DNA of 64,000 nt from Mesorhizobium sp. CU3 (GCF_006442965.1 NZ_VFWX01000010.1:207579-271578), one strand, 5' to 3'; positions 49,174-58,220 are shown, counted from the first letter of the stretch. Numbers and translations: made by a program. The notes: generated by a model not told the origin, from the sequence alone.

Positions 49174-49222
49174 GAGCATGATCTTATCCGAAAACCGGTT
49201 CCCACTTTTTGGGATCATGCTC
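49174..49222. repeat. 49-bp hairpin repeat, unit 1
   Basis: A 49-bp palindromic unit with outer arms GAGCATGATC and GATCATGCTC and an inner CCGAAAACCGGTTCCCAC stretch. Same family as 26851-26895. First of two near-identical tandem units separated by 8 bp. The gap 49137-49461 holds nothing else I can name. Confidence 0.75.
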
Positions 49223-49230
49223 GTTAGCTT

Positions 49231-49279
49231 GAGCACGATCTGGTCCAAAAACGGGTTCCCACTTTTTGGGATCATTCTC
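49231..49279. repeat. 49-bp hairpin repeat, unit 2
   Basis: A second 49-bp unit with degenerated outer arms (GAGCACGATC and GATCATTCTC), 8 bp after unit 1 and in the same orientation. Confidence 0.72.
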
Positions 49280-49461
49280 ACTGCAGTGCTTTTCGTCCAA
49301 AGGACGAGCGGCACCCTGGAAATCCTACACCGACCCCTCACGATAACGGTAAAATCCTAGCGAAATGTTTTTCAGGCCCGCCGCCAGGTTGGCAGGAGAA
49401 TAATTCAAATTGTAGGAAGCGTCGATGGAGACGGGATGATGGCGGCTGGCGGACGGCCTTT

Positions 49462-50658
49462 TTACGCCTGTTTCGCCATCTCGCCTGTCCCCTCGCCCTT
49501 CTGCCGTTCGGCCCAGCCATCCAGCCAGTCGCGGCTCTGCATCTCGACCAGGCGCGATGCAGTGCGCTCGAATTCGAACACCTCGTGACCGCGCTTGGCG
49601 GTGTAGAGCCCTTCGGGCGGCGCGGCGGCGCTCACCACCAGCCGCATGTGGTGGTCGTAGAGCGTGTCGATCAAAAGGATGAAACGCTTGGCTTCGTTGC
49701 GCTTGCCTTCGCCCAGCACCGGCACATGATCGATGAAGACGGTCGAGAAACGGGCAGCAATGGCGAGATAGTCGCGGGCGCCGAGCGGCTTTTCGCAGAG
49801 ATCGGCGAAGCTGAAACGCGCGGCGTCGCCAGCGGCCTGTGGCACTATAAGCTGGCGGCCCTTCAGCGTCAGCGTCATCTCCGCCGCCGGCTGGCCATGC
49901 GTCATCGCCTTCCAGGCCTCGTCCAGCGCTCGGTCGGCCGCGGCGTCGTCCGGCGTGACATAGACCGGCTGACGGTTGAGCTTTTCCTGCCGATAATCCT
50001 TCTCGGCATCCAGCGTCATCACTTGGGCATTGCGCTCGAGCAGCGAGATGAAGGGCAGGAAGAGTTGGCGGTTCAGCCCGTCGCGGTAAAGATCTTCCGG
50101 CGCGACGTTGGAGGTGGCGACCAGGACCACGCCGGCAGCGAACAGCGCCGAGAACAGACGCGACAGGATCATGGCGTCGGCAATGTCGGTGACGGAGAAC
50201 TCGTCGAAGCAGAGCACCCAGGCTTCGTCGGCCAGCGCACGCGCCACCGGCGGGATCGGGTCGTCCTCCTTGACCGTGCCTTCCTTGCGCGCCTGCCGAT
50301 GTTTCTGGATGCGGTCCTGCACATCGGCCATGAAGTCGTTGAAATGGACGCGACGTTTGCGCCTGACCGGCAACAACTCGAAGAAGAAGTCCATCAGCAT
50401 GGTCTTGCCGCGACCGACGCCGCCATGGATGTAGAGGCCCTTGACGGGCTCACGCGGCTGGCGCTTGGCGGCGAACAGCCAGCCCAACGCGCTCGATTTA
50501 TGCGCCAGCCTTTTGGCAGCGATTTCTTCGGTCAGCCGGTCGAGCGCGACGACGATGCGCTCCTGCGCCGGGTCGCGCTCGATCGCGCCGCTTTGAACCA
50601 GATGGTCGTAGCGCTGCCTGACGGTCGCATGGGTCTGGATGCCGTCACGCAGATGCAT
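49462..50658 (-). CDS. zapE: ZapE (AFG1-like) cell-division ATPase
   Basis: A 398-residue AFG1/ZapE P-loop ATPase. Walker A is GGVGRGKTMLMDFFFE, the next helix RRVHFNDFMADVQDRI, Walker B LCFDEFSVTDIADAM, sensor-1 TSNVAPEDLYRDGLNR, and the C-terminal Arg motif lies in ERTASRLVEMQS. ZapE binds FtsZ and modulates the Z-ring under stress in E. coli; AFG1 proteins also support membrane protease quality control. Full length, ATG at 50658. Confidence 0.94.
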   Translation of the reverse strand: MHLRDGIQTHATVRQRYDHLVQSGAIERDPAQERIVVALDRLTEEIAAKRLAHKSSALGWLFAAKRQPREPVKGLYIHGGVGRGKTMLMDFFFELLPVRRKRRVHFNDFMADVQDRIQKHRQARKEGTVKEDDPIPPVARALADEAWVLCFDEFSVTDIADAMILSRLFSALFAAGVVLVATSNVAPEDLYRDGLNRQLFLPFISLLERNAQVMTLDAEKDYRQEKLNRQPVYVTPDDAAADRALDEAWKAMTHGQPAAEMTLTLKGRQLIVPQAAGDAARFSFADLCEKPLGARDYLAIAARFSTVFIDHVPVLGEGKRNEAKRFILLIDTLYDHHMRLVVSAAAPPEGLYTAKRGHEVFEFERTASRLVEMQSRDWLDGWAERQKGEGTGEMAKQA

Positions 50659-50838
50659 AGGTCAAATCATTTTCTTTGCGCGAACTGCTGCGGGAGGAGC
50701 CTGGGTATGTCGAGATTCAGGTCAGGCCGAGTCGAGAAGGGTGGATTCCGAGAACCGGAGCGTACTTGAAGTACGTGAGCACCGGAAGCGCAGGAAGCCG
50801 CCCTTCGCAGGCCGGCTGCAGCTGAATTTCGGCATGCC

Positions 50839-51396
50839 CTATCTTGTGAGCGAGATGGGCTGCCCGCTGGACGTCTGGCCATCGAACTTTTCGCCGCCAG
50901 AGGAATAGAGCCTGGCCAGCGTACCGCCATTCTCGTCATAGAGCGTGAGTTGCTTGCCGGCGACGTTCCACGACTTGATGCCGTCGATCGGCGCCGGGCA
51001 GTGCAGCGGGCCGGCACGGTAGCCGGCGCCGAACTTGGTCTGCGGCGTCGCCACCTTGCAGCTCTGACCAGCGACGTTGACGCTCCATACGCCGGCGACG
51101 CTGGCCGCCGTGAGATCGGTGGCACCGGCGGGCGGCGCGCCATCCGCAGGCAGCGAAGCGACCTGGGTGTTCTTCGGCGCGGTCGGGAATTGCGAGGGAT
51201 CGGTGGTGCCGGGCGCCGCCGGCGGCGGCAGTTGATTCTGCGTCACCGTGCCGGAGGGCGCCGGCGTCAGCGGCGCCGGCTGCTGGTCGTCCATCGACGA
51301 GAAGCGCGAGGTCGAGCAGCCGCTCGCAATCAGCGCGGCCAGCGATACGGCCAGAAGGCCACTCTTCGAAAAGGGGCGGGTCATCGAAAAATTCAT
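50839..51396 (-). CDS. omp19: Omp19-like outer-membrane lipoprotein with AprI/Inh domain
   Basis: A 185-residue lipoprotein. The lipobox LAALIASGC gives lipidation at Cys27, then a Pro/Thr/Ala-rich linker of about 70 residues and the AprI/Inh protease-inhibitor barrel (about 100-185: VAGVWSVNVAGQSCKVATPQ, GYRAGPLHCPA, LTLYDENGGTLARLYSSG). This is the layout and sequence style of Brucella Omp19, which inhibits host and bacterial proteases. Two Cys in the barrel should form a disulfide. The start at 51396 has GGAGG; ATG at 51384 is an alternative. Confidence 0.95.
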   Translation of the reverse strand: MNFSMTRPFSKSGLLAVSLAALIASGCSTSRFSSMDDQQPAPLTPAPSGTVTQNQLPPPAAPGTTDPSQFPTAPKNTQVASLPADGAPPAGATDLTAASVAGVWSVNVAGQSCKVATPQTKFGAGYRAGPLHCPAPIDGIKSWNVAGKQLTLYDENGGTLARLYSSGGEKFDGQTSSGQPISLTR

Positions 51397-51594
51397 CCAA
51401 ACCTCCGTCGGATCCGGCTGGGGGGAAGCCGTCCGCGTAATCTTCGCCTCACCAAGACGGCGAAGGTGGCAGAATTTCAACCCGATATGGTTAAAATAGG
51501 GTTTTCGGAGCCGCTGTTGCAAATTTATCGCAACAATCCGGTCGCGCCGCGGCGATGACAGAACAAAGACGCTTAAAACATTGAAATTTCTACA

Positions 51595-52032
51595 CTATAT
51601 CCGAGCGCTCGGTACGAATACATAACCGTCTGGACCGACGATGTAGCATTCGCGCAGCCCGTGAGGCTTGTCGATTGCGCCGGCAAGCACGATGTGGCCG
51701 GCAGCAGCCGCCTTTTTCTCGATTCCGTCAGGGTCGGCGCCGTAGAGGCGCAATTCGATGCCGGCGCCTCGCGTGTCGGCGCCGGCAATGACGCCGGTCA
51801 GCGGATTGTCGAGATAGGAATGGTCGGCATGCAGCATGAAGACCGAGCCCAACAGCTCGATCGCCGCAAAATCCTCGTCGGCATAGATGATGCGAGCCTC
51901 CAGCACGTCGCGGCAGAAGGCCTCCATCGCCGCCATGTCGGTGACCAGAAGATTGACGCCGAGCCCAAGCGGCAGCGAGCGGCCGAAGTCCTCAGCCTTC
52001 ATCCAGGGTGTCTTGGTCCGCTTCATCGCCAT
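51595..52032 (-). CDS. glyoxalase/VOC-fold protein
   Basis: A 145-residue vicinal-oxygen-chelate fold protein: LGVNLLVTDMAAMEAFCRDVL opens the first beta-alpha-beta module and IELRLYGADPDGIEKKAAAAGH the second, with RECYIVGPDGYVFVPS at the end. Candidate metal ligands are His in FMLHADH and the final acidic position, which is here Val-Pro instead of Glu, so enzymatic activity is uncertain. Divergent from the MBL-fold gene across 130 bp. Confidence 0.85.
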   Translation of the reverse strand: MAMKRTKTPWMKAEDFGRSLPLGLGVNLLVTDMAAMEAFCRDVLEARIIYADEDFAAIELLGSVFMLHADHSYLDNPLTGVIAGADTRGAGIELRLYGADPDGIEKKAAAAGHIVLAGAIDKPHGLRECYIVGPDGYVFVPSARI

Positions 52033-52163
52033 CGTGGAATGTCTCCCCTCTGCCGATTCTAGGCCGAAACCGGAGCCAGCCCGTTGGCCTTCCCCGGCAA
52101 ATTGCTTGCGCCAGGCGGACGGCTCCTTATCTCAGCAGACAGCACAACCGGGCGGGAGACAGA

Positions 52164-53180
52164 ATGGCCGCGAGGACGAAAGGCGCCAACCGCTATTACA
52201 GCGGCCCGCGCAGCGACCATTTCGACGGCACGCTTTTCTTCAACCCGGGCGGCAAGCCGCCTGGGCGTTTTGCCGATCTGCTTCGATGGCAATTCAGCGG
52301 CCAGCGCGCAAAATGGCCTATCACCTGGCCGAGCCCCTTTCCTCGGGCGAAGCCGCAGCCGCGTGTCGAAGGCGATGCGCTGCGGCTCACCATGGTCGGC
52401 CATGCCTCGCTGCTCATCCAGACCGCGGGCCTCAGTATCCTGACCGATCCGGTCTGGTCCGAGCGCGCCTCGCCCTTCACCTTTGCCGGCCCGAGGCGGG
52501 TCAACGCGCCGGGCATCGCCTTCGCCGACCTGCCGCCGATCGATCTGGTGCTGGTCAGCCACAACCATTACGACCATCTCGACCTCGCGACGCTGAAGCG
52601 TCTGAAAGTGAGCCACGACCCGCTGACGATCGCGCCGCTGGGCAACGACGCCATCATCGCCCGCGCGGCGCCGGGCATACGCATGGCGGTCCATGATTGG
52701 GGCGACCGGGTCGAAGTCGGCGATGCCGCCATCCACATCGAACCGGCGCATCACTGGTCTGCGCGCGGCGGGCGCGACCGCCGCATGGCGCTGTGGGCGG
52801 GTTTTGTAATCGAGACGGCGGGCGGGAAGATCTATTTCGCCGGCGACACCGGTTTCCATGACGGCGTCAACTACCGGCTGATGGCCGAAAAGCATGGCGG
52901 CTTCCGCCTCGCCATCCTGCCGATCGGCGCCTATGAGCCGCGCTGGTTCATGGCGCCGCAGCACCAGAACCCGCAGGAAGCGGTGCAAGGCATGAAGCTT
53001 TGCAACGCGGCTTACGCCGCCGGCTGCCATTGGGGCACGTTCCACCTCACCGACGAACCGATTGACGAGCCGGCCCGCAAGCTCGTCGAAGCGCTTGCGA
53101 CTGAAGGCCTTCCTGAAGAGCGCTTCCACGCAATGCGCCCGGGTGAAGTGTGGGAGGTACCGAATACGATACTGAGATGA
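52164..53180 (+). CDS. MBL-fold metal-dependent hydrolase (UlaG/NAPE-PLD-like)
   Basis: A 338-residue metallo-beta-lactamase-fold hydrolase. The metal motif HxHxDH is SHNHYDHLD, followed by HHWSARGGRDRRMALWAGFVIE, the bridging Asp in YFAGDTGFHDG, and the final His in CHWGTFHLTDEP. The NRYYSGPRSDHFDG start and the overall layout are those of bacterial NAPE-PLD/RomA-like proteins. The substrate may be a phosphodiester or lactone. The start at 52164 follows GGGAGA. Confidence 0.92.
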   Translation: MAARTKGANRYYSGPRSDHFDGTLFFNPGGKPPGRFADLLRWQFSGQRAKWPITWPSPFPRAKPQPRVEGDALRLTMVGHASLLIQTAGLSILTDPVWSERASPFTFAGPRRVNAPGIAFADLPPIDLVLVSHNHYDHLDLATLKRLKVSHDPLTIAPLGNDAIIARAAPGIRMAVHDWGDRVEVGDAAIHIEPAHHWSARGGRDRRMALWAGFVIETAGGKIYFAGDTGFHDGVNYRLMAEKHGGFRLAILPIGAYEPRWFMAPQHQNPQEAVQGMKLCNAAYAAGCHWGTFHLTDEPIDEPARKLVEALATEGLPEERFHAMRPGEVWEVPNTILR

Positions 53181-53216
53181 TGCCGGTTACTCAGGCGTCG
53201 AAATCAACCTCGCGAC

Positions 53217-53241
53217 GGAACCAGGACATTGCGGCCGCGTT
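53217..53241 (+). promoter_or_regulatory. EcfG-type general stress promoter (perfect match)
   Basis: GGAAC (53217-53221), 16 bases, CGTT (53238-53241); start near 53248, about 36 nt before the DUF1328 ATG. Confidence 0.8.
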
Positions 53242-53283
53242 TCCTAAGCCACTGCAAACAAAGTGGATTTGCGAGGTTTTTCC

Positions 53284-53445
53284 ATGATCAAATGGATCGT
53301 CATTCTGTTGATTGTCGCCGCCGCCGCGAGCTTGCTCGGCATGCCGGCGCTGGCCGGAGCCGCCGCCACTGGCGCTCGCATCCTGATAGGCATAGTGCTG
53401 GTCATCTTCCTGCTGATCGTGCTCGGGGTGTTCGCGGTAACGTAA
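53284..53445 (+). CDS. DUF1328 small membrane protein (YtjA-like)
   Basis: A 53-residue protein made of two hydrophobic helices: IKWIVILLIVAAAASLLGM and ILIGIVLVIFLLIVLGVF, joined by the Ala/Gly-rich AGAAATGA turn. This is the DUF1328 family. Members are abundant stress-regulated membrane peptides of unknown action. The start at 53284 follows GCGAGG. A perfect EcfG promoter lies upstream, in line with the family's stress link. Confidence 0.93.
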   Translation: MIKWIVILLIVAAAASLLGMPALAGAAATGARILIGIVLVIFLLIVLGVFAVT

Positions 53446-53541
53446 GCCGGCATCTTTGCCGTGTCCTTCAGCTGGCCGGACTGGTAATTCCCGCCCGTTT
53501 CCGCCATATAGCGGCCAAATGGAACTGGAATGACCGCTTAG

Positions 53542-54426
53542 ATGGCTGGCAGCGCCCCTTTCGCCAAGATGAACGGCATCGGCAACGAGATCATCGTTGC
53601 CGATATGCGCGGCCGTGCCGACAAGGTGACGTCGGCCGCCGCGATCGCCCTCAATGGCGATGCCGCGACCAAGTTCGACCAGATCATGGCGATCCATGAT
53701 GCGCGCACGCCAGGCACCGCTTATTATATCGACATCCTGAATTCCGATGGATCCGGCGCGCAGGCTTGCGGCAATGGCACACGCTGCGTCGTGCAGGCTT
53801 TGGCTTCCGAGACCGGGCAGAAGGATTTCACCTTCGAGACGCGCGCCGGCATCCTGAATGCCAAGGAGCATGCCGACGGCTCAATCTCGGTCGACATGGG
53901 CAAGCCGCGCTTCGGCTGGCAGGACATTCCGCTCGCCGAAGAGTTCCGCGACACCCGCATGATCGAATTGCAGATCGGCCCGATCGACGCGCCGGTGCTG
54001 CATTCGCCATCTGCGGTGTCGATGGGTAATCCGCATGCGATCTTCTGGGTCGATGACGATGTCTGGTCCTATGAGCTCGACCGTTTCGGCCCGTTGCTCG
54101 AAAACCATCCGATCTTCCCGGAGCGCGCCAACATCACCATCGCGCAGGTCACCTCCCCCGAAACGATGGTCATCCGCACCTGGGAGCGCGGCGCCGGCCT
54201 CACCAAGGCTTGCGGCTCGGCGGCCTGCGCGGCGGTAGTCGCCGCGGCGCGCACCAAGCGCACCGGTCGCAGCGTGACGCTGATGACGCCCGGCGGCGGC
54301 TCGCTGCACGTCGAATGGCGCGACGACGACCACGTCATCCTGACCGGTGCGGCCGAATGGGAATTTTCCGGCAGCTTCGACCCCTCGACCGGCGCCTGGG
54401 CCCGCGACACCGAAAGCGCCGCCTGA
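53542..54426 (+). CDS. dapF: diaminopimelate epimerase
   Basis: A 294-residue DapF, which interconverts LL- and meso-diaminopimelate for lysine and peptidoglycan synthesis. The two catalytic Cys are Cys76 (QACGNGTRC) and Cys224 (TKACGSAACA). Substrate-loop motifs MNGIGNE and SMGNPHAIF are kept. The stop overlaps the next ATG by one base (TGATG), coupling it to mtaB, as in other Rhizobiales. Full length. Confidence 0.96.
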   Translation: MAGSAPFAKMNGIGNEIIVADMRGRADKVTSAAAIALNGDAATKFDQIMAIHDARTPGTAYYIDILNSDGSGAQACGNGTRCVVQALASETGQKDFTFETRAGILNAKEHADGSISVDMGKPRFGWQDIPLAEEFRDTRMIELQIGPIDAPVLHSPSAVSMGNPHAIFWVDDDVWSYELDRFGPLLENHPIFPERANITIAQVTSPETMVIRTWERGAGLTKACGSAACAAVVAAARTKRTGRSVTLMTPGGGSLHVEWRDDDHVILTGAAEWEFSGSFDPSTGAWARDTESAA

Positions 54427-55751
54427 TGTCCGTCCTTGAAAAAGGCGAGGCCCAGGGTCCGACCGGCAAGGGCATCGACGTCGTCACCTTCGGCTGCCGT
54501 CTCAACACCTATGAATCGGAAGTGATGCGCCGCGAGGCCGAGAGCGCCGGGCTGGGCGCGCTGCAAGGCGGCGCCGTCATCTTCAACACTTGCGCCGTTA
54601 CCGCCGAAGCGGTGCGCCAGGCCAAGCAGGCGATCCGCAAGGCGCGCCGCGAAAATCCTGAGGCGCGCATAATCGTGACCGGCTGCGCGGCGCAGACCGA
54701 GCCGCAGAACTTTGTCGCCATGGACGAGGTCGACCTCGTCCTTGGCAATGAGGAGAAGCTGAAGGCCAACTCCTACCGGGCTCTGCCCGATTTCGGCGTC
54801 AACGACACCGAAAAGGCCCGCGTCAACGACATCTTCTCAGTGCGCGAGACGGCCGGCCACATGGTCGACGCCATCGAAGGCCGGGCGCGCGCTTTCGTGC
54901 AGGTGCAGAATGGCTGCGACCATCGCTGCACCTTCTGCATCATACCCTACGGGCGCGGCAATTCGCGCTCGGTGCCGATGGGCGCCGTGGTCGAGCAGGT
55001 CAAGCGGCTGGCCGGCAACGGCTATGCCGAGATCGTGCTCTCCGGCGTCGACATGACCAGCTTCGGCGCCGACCTGCCCGGCGCGCCGAAGCTCGGCAAG
55101 CTGGTGAAGACCATTCTCAAGCAAGTTCCGGACGTGAAGCGGCTCAGGCTTTCCTCGATCGATTCCATCGAGGCCGACGACGACCTGCTCGACGCCATCG
55201 CCACCGAACCGCGACTGATGCCGCATCTGCATCTGTCGCTGCAGTCGGGCGACGACATGATCCTGAAGCGCATGAAGCGCCGGCATCTGCGCGACCAGTC
55301 GATCCAGTTTTGCGAAGACGTGCGCAGACTGCGGCCGGAGATCGTGTTCGGCGCCGACATCATCGCCGGCTTCCCCACCGAGACCGAGGCGATGTTCGAG
55401 AATTCGGAAAGAATAGTCGATGAGTGCGGGCTGACGCATCTGCATGTCTTCCCGTTCAGCCCACGCGAAGGCACGCCCGCCGCGCGCATGCCGCAGGTGC
55501 GCCGCGAGCTGGTGAAGCAGCGTGCCGCCAGGCTGCGCGCCGCCGGCGAGGCCGCCTACCGCCGCCATCTGTCGTCGCTTGCCGGAACGCGGCAGTCGAT
55601 CCTCATCGAGCGCGACGGGCTTGGCCGCACCGAAGGGTTCACGCTTGCGGCAATCGCCGCCGGGCAACCGGGCGAGATCGTCGAGGCCGTGATCACCGGC
55701 CATGATGGCGCACGGCTGATCGCGGCGCCGCTTGCCGCGCAAGCCGCCTGA
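54426..55751 (+). CDS. mtaB: tRNA t6A37 methylthiotransferase MtaB
   Basis: A 441-residue radical-SAM methylthiotransferase: N-terminal UPF0004 domain (residues 18-120; FGCRLNTYES, NTCAVTAEA, TGCAAQ provide three Cys for the auxiliary cluster), the SAM cluster Cys164-Cys168-Cys171 (CDHRCTFC) and the TIM-barrel part to about 375, then a TRAM-like end. It makes ms2t6A at position 37 of tRNA. It starts at 54426, overlapping dapF by one base. Confidence 0.95.
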   Translation: MSVLEKGEAQGPTGKGIDVVTFGCRLNTYESEVMRREAESAGLGALQGGAVIFNTCAVTAEAVRQAKQAIRKARRENPEARIIVTGCAAQTEPQNFVAMDEVDLVLGNEEKLKANSYRALPDFGVNDTEKARVNDIFSVRETAGHMVDAIEGRARAFVQVQNGCDHRCTFCIIPYGRGNSRSVPMGAVVEQVKRLAGNGYAEIVLSGVDMTSFGADLPGAPKLGKLVKTILKQVPDVKRLRLSSIDSIEADDDLLDAIATEPRLMPHLHLSLQSGDDMILKRMKRRHLRDQSIQFCEDVRRLRPEIVFGADIIAGFPTETEAMFENSERIVDECGLTHLHVFPFSPREGTPAARMPQVRRELVKQRAARLRAAGEAAYRRHLSSLAGTRQSILIERDGLGRTEGFTLAAIAAGQPGEIVEAVITGHDGARLIAAPLAAQAA

Positions 55752-55767
55752 GAAACTGCGAGACTCG

Positions 55768-57480
55768 ATGGCCGGTTTTTTCAAGAAGATATTTTCGTTC
55801 GGCAAGAAAGAGGTCGTCGAGGAGCGCGTCGACGAGACCGCGCCGTTGCCGCCTATCAAATGGGATCAGCTGGAGGCGCTGAAGCCGGAGGCCGAGCAGG
55901 TCGCGCCGGTGGCAGCGGCGCGCGAGCCAGAGCCTGTGGCCGAGGCCGCGCCGGTTCTGGAGCCGGCGATGGAAGCCACTCCTGCCCTTCAGCCGCTTCC
56001 TGTAGAGCCGGTACCCGAGCCGACGCCTGCGATCCCGCAGCCTCCGGAGCCGACGGTTCCCGCCGAGCCGGAGCCGCTTCCGGAACCCGAGCCGGAAGAA
56101 GCGCCGCAGCCGACACCAGAGACACCGAAGCCGCCGGCGCCCGAAGAAGTGCCGCCCGCACAGCCTGAGCCTGCAGAACCCGCGCCGGAACCAGAGCCGG
56201 AGGTGCCAGAGCCCTTGCCGGCCGAGCCGGAGATCGAGCCGTCGCGTCCCGAACCGCGGCCGGAGCCTGCGCCTGTCGAGGTGCCAACGCCCACCGAAGC
56301 GCCGGCGGAGATGCCGGCGCCGATCGAGGTGCCGCCGGCCGCTCCAGTGGAGGCACCTTCGGTTCAGCCAACCTCGGAGGTCAGCGCCGCCCCTCATCCG
56401 CCTGCCGGCACCTTCTCCCCGTATAGTGACGGGGAGAAGGAAGAGGCTGCCTCGCCTGCGCCTGTTTCACCGCCATCGCCTACGCCCGCCGCGGGCAAGG
56501 TGACGGTGGCGAAAAAGGTCGAGCAGAAGGCGGAGCCGGTGAAGGCGCCGGAGCCGGTGGTCCGCCGCTCCTGGTTCCAGCGCATGCGCGACGGGCTGTC
56601 CCGCTCCTCGCGCGAGCTCACCGGGAGCATCGCTGGCGTCTTCACCAAGCGCAAGCTGGACGAGGACACGCTACAGGATCTGGAAGACGTACTGATCCGC
56701 GCCGATCTCGGCGTCGAGACGGCGCTGCGCGTCACCGATTCACTCGCCTCCAGCCGCTACGGCAAGGATGTCTCCGACACGGAAGTCCGCGCCGTCATGG
56801 CGGCGGAGGTCGAAAAAGTGCTGACTCCAGTGGCAAAACCGCTGGAGCTCGATCTCAGCCACAAGCCGCATGTCATCCTGGTCGTCGGCGTCAACGGCAC
56901 CGGTAAGACCACCACCATCGGCAAGCTGGCCGCCAAGCTGACCGACGGCGGCCTCAAGGTGATGCTGGCTGCCGGCGACACGTTCCGCGCCGCCGCAATC
57001 GAGCAACTGAAAATCTGGGGCGAGCGCACGAAGTCCCCCGTCATCGCCACCAAGCTTGGCGCCGATGCGGCGGGCCTTGCCTACGACGCCTTCGAGAAGG
57101 CGAAAGAGGCGGGTTCCGACGTGCTAATCATCGACACGGCCGGCCGCCTGCAGAACAAGACCGAACTGATGGCGGAGCTGGAGAAGATCGTGCGCGTGCT
57201 CGGCAAGCTCGACCCCGAAGCACCGCACACCGTGCTGCAGACGGTCGACGCCACCACCGGCCAGAACGCGCTGAACCAGGTCGAAATCTTCCGCAATGTC
57301 GCGGGTGTCAACGGGCTGGTCATGACCAAGCTGGACGGCACGGCGCGCGGCGGTATTCTTGTGGCGATCGCGGCCAAGCATCGGCTGCCGGTCTATTTCA
57401 TCGGCGTCGGCGAGCAGGTCGACGACCTCGAACCGTTTTCCGCGAGCGAATTTGCCAGGGCAATCGCCGGCGTGGCTTGA
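55768..57480 (+). CDS. ftsY: signal recognition particle receptor FtsY
   Basis: A 570-residue SRP receptor. The amphipathic start MAGFFKKIFSFGKKE is followed by a very long Pro/Glu/Ala-rich acidic region (about 35-250), then the NG domain (270-570). G1 is GVNGTGKTTTIGKLA, with DTFRAAA, DTAGRLQNK and TKLDGTARGG. It docks ribosome-nascent-chain-SRP complexes at the membrane. The linker contains an in-frame palindromic repeat at 56411-56440 (residues 215-225). Only 16 bp separate it from mtaB. The start at 55768 is preferred over 55732. Confidence 0.95.
   Translation: MAGFFKKIFSFGKKEVVEERVDETAPLPPIKWDQLEALKPEAEQVAPVAAAREPEPVAEAAPVLEPAMEATPALQPLPVEPVPEPTPAIPQPPEPTVPAEPEPLPEPEPEEAPQPTPETPKPPAPEEVPPAQPEPAEPAPEPEPEVPEPLPAEPEIEPSRPEPRPEPAPVEVPTPTEAPAEMPAPIEVPPAAPVEAPSVQPTSEVSAAPHPPAGTFSPYSDGEKEEAASPAPVSPPSPTPAAGKVTVAKKVEQKAEPVKAPEPVVRRSWFQRMRDGLSRSSRELTGSIAGVFTKRKLDEDTLQDLEDVLIRADLGVETALRVTDSLASSRYGKDVSDTEVRAVMAAEVEKVLTPVAKPLELDLSHKPHVILVVGVNGTGKTTTIGKLAAKLTDGGLKVMLAAGDTFRAAAIEQLKIWGERTKSPVIATKLGADAAGLAYDAFEKAKEAGSDVLIIDTAGRLQNKTELMAELEKIVRVLGKLDPEAPHTVLQTVDATTGQNALNQVEIFRNVAGVNGLVMTKLDGTARGGILVAIAAKHRLPVYFIGVGEQVDDLEPFSASEFARAIAGVA
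56411..56440. repeat. palindromic repeat inside the ftsY coding region
   Basis: Perfect 12-bp arms CCTTCTCCCCGT and ACGGGGAGAAGG with a 6-base loop. It resembles the CTTCTCCCC/GGGGAGAAG intergenic palindromes of rhizobia. Here it is translated in frame as TFSPYSDGEKE, unlike the Pro/Ala/Glu surroundings. Confidence 0.7.
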
Positions 57481-57545
57481 AAACAAAGGCGTGATCTCTT
57501 GAAATGGCCTGCTTTTCGGCCAGATCATGCGCAAGAAGGACTTTT

Positions 57546-58202
57546 ATGAACATCCTCGAACGCGACCCGTCCGATCCACGCCGCAAGCCGATCAACCCCG
57601 GCCTGAAGTTCCTGCTCGAGCTCGGGCCGGGCCTGGTGTTCTTCTTCACCACCATCCGCGGCGAATGGCTGGCCGCGAAATTCCCGATCCTCACGCATCT
57701 AGGCGAACCGATCCTGATCGCCACTGCCTTCTTCATGGTCGCGACCGCGCTTTCGCTCAGCGTTTCCTGGGCGCTTATCCGCAGCCTGCCGCTGATGCCG
57801 CTGGCGTCGGCCATCGTCGTGTTCGTCTTCGGCGCGCTGGCGCTCTATCTGCAGGACAAGACATTCGCATTCATGAAGCCGACCATCATCAACTCGCTGT
57901 TCGGCGTCACCCTGCTTGGCGGGCTTGCCTTCGGCCGCTCGCTGCTCGGCTATGTCTTCGATTCCGCCTTCCAGCTCGACGCCGAAGGCTGGCGCAAGCT
58001 CACCTTCCGCTGGGGCCTGTTCTTCCTGTTCCTGGCCGTGCTCAACGAAGTCATGTGGCGCAACTTCTCCGAAGCGACCTGGCTATATTTCAAGGTCTGG
58101 GGCACGATCCCGATCACCTTGCTTTTCACCTTCTGCCAGATGCCGCTGATCATGCGCCACTCGGTTGACGAAAAACCCAAGGAAGAAAAGGCCGGGAACT
58201 AA
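57546..58202 (+). CDS. yciB: YciB/IspZ inner-membrane septation protein A
   Basis: A 218-residue membrane protein. The motif NPGLKFLLELGPGLVFFF opens it, with about five helices after it and the conserved LNEVMWRNFSEATWLYFKVWG loop followed by a last helix. YciB acts in envelope and septum integrity; loss in Shigella blocks septation. The start at 57546 has AAGGAC. It follows ftsY by 65 bp as in Brucella and Mesorhizobium. Confidence 0.94.
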   Translation: MNILERDPSDPRRKPINPGLKFLLELGPGLVFFFTTIRGEWLAAKFPILTHLGEPILIATAFFMVATALSLSVSWALIRSLPLMPLASAIVVFVFGALALYLQDKTFAFMKPTIINSLFGVTLLGGLAFGRSLLGYVFDSAFQLDAEGWRKLTFRWGLFFLFLAVLNEVMWRNFSEATWLYFKVWGTIPITLLFTFCQMPLIMRHSVDEKPKEEKAGN

Positions 58203-58220
58203 GGACGGTCAGGAGGGCGT

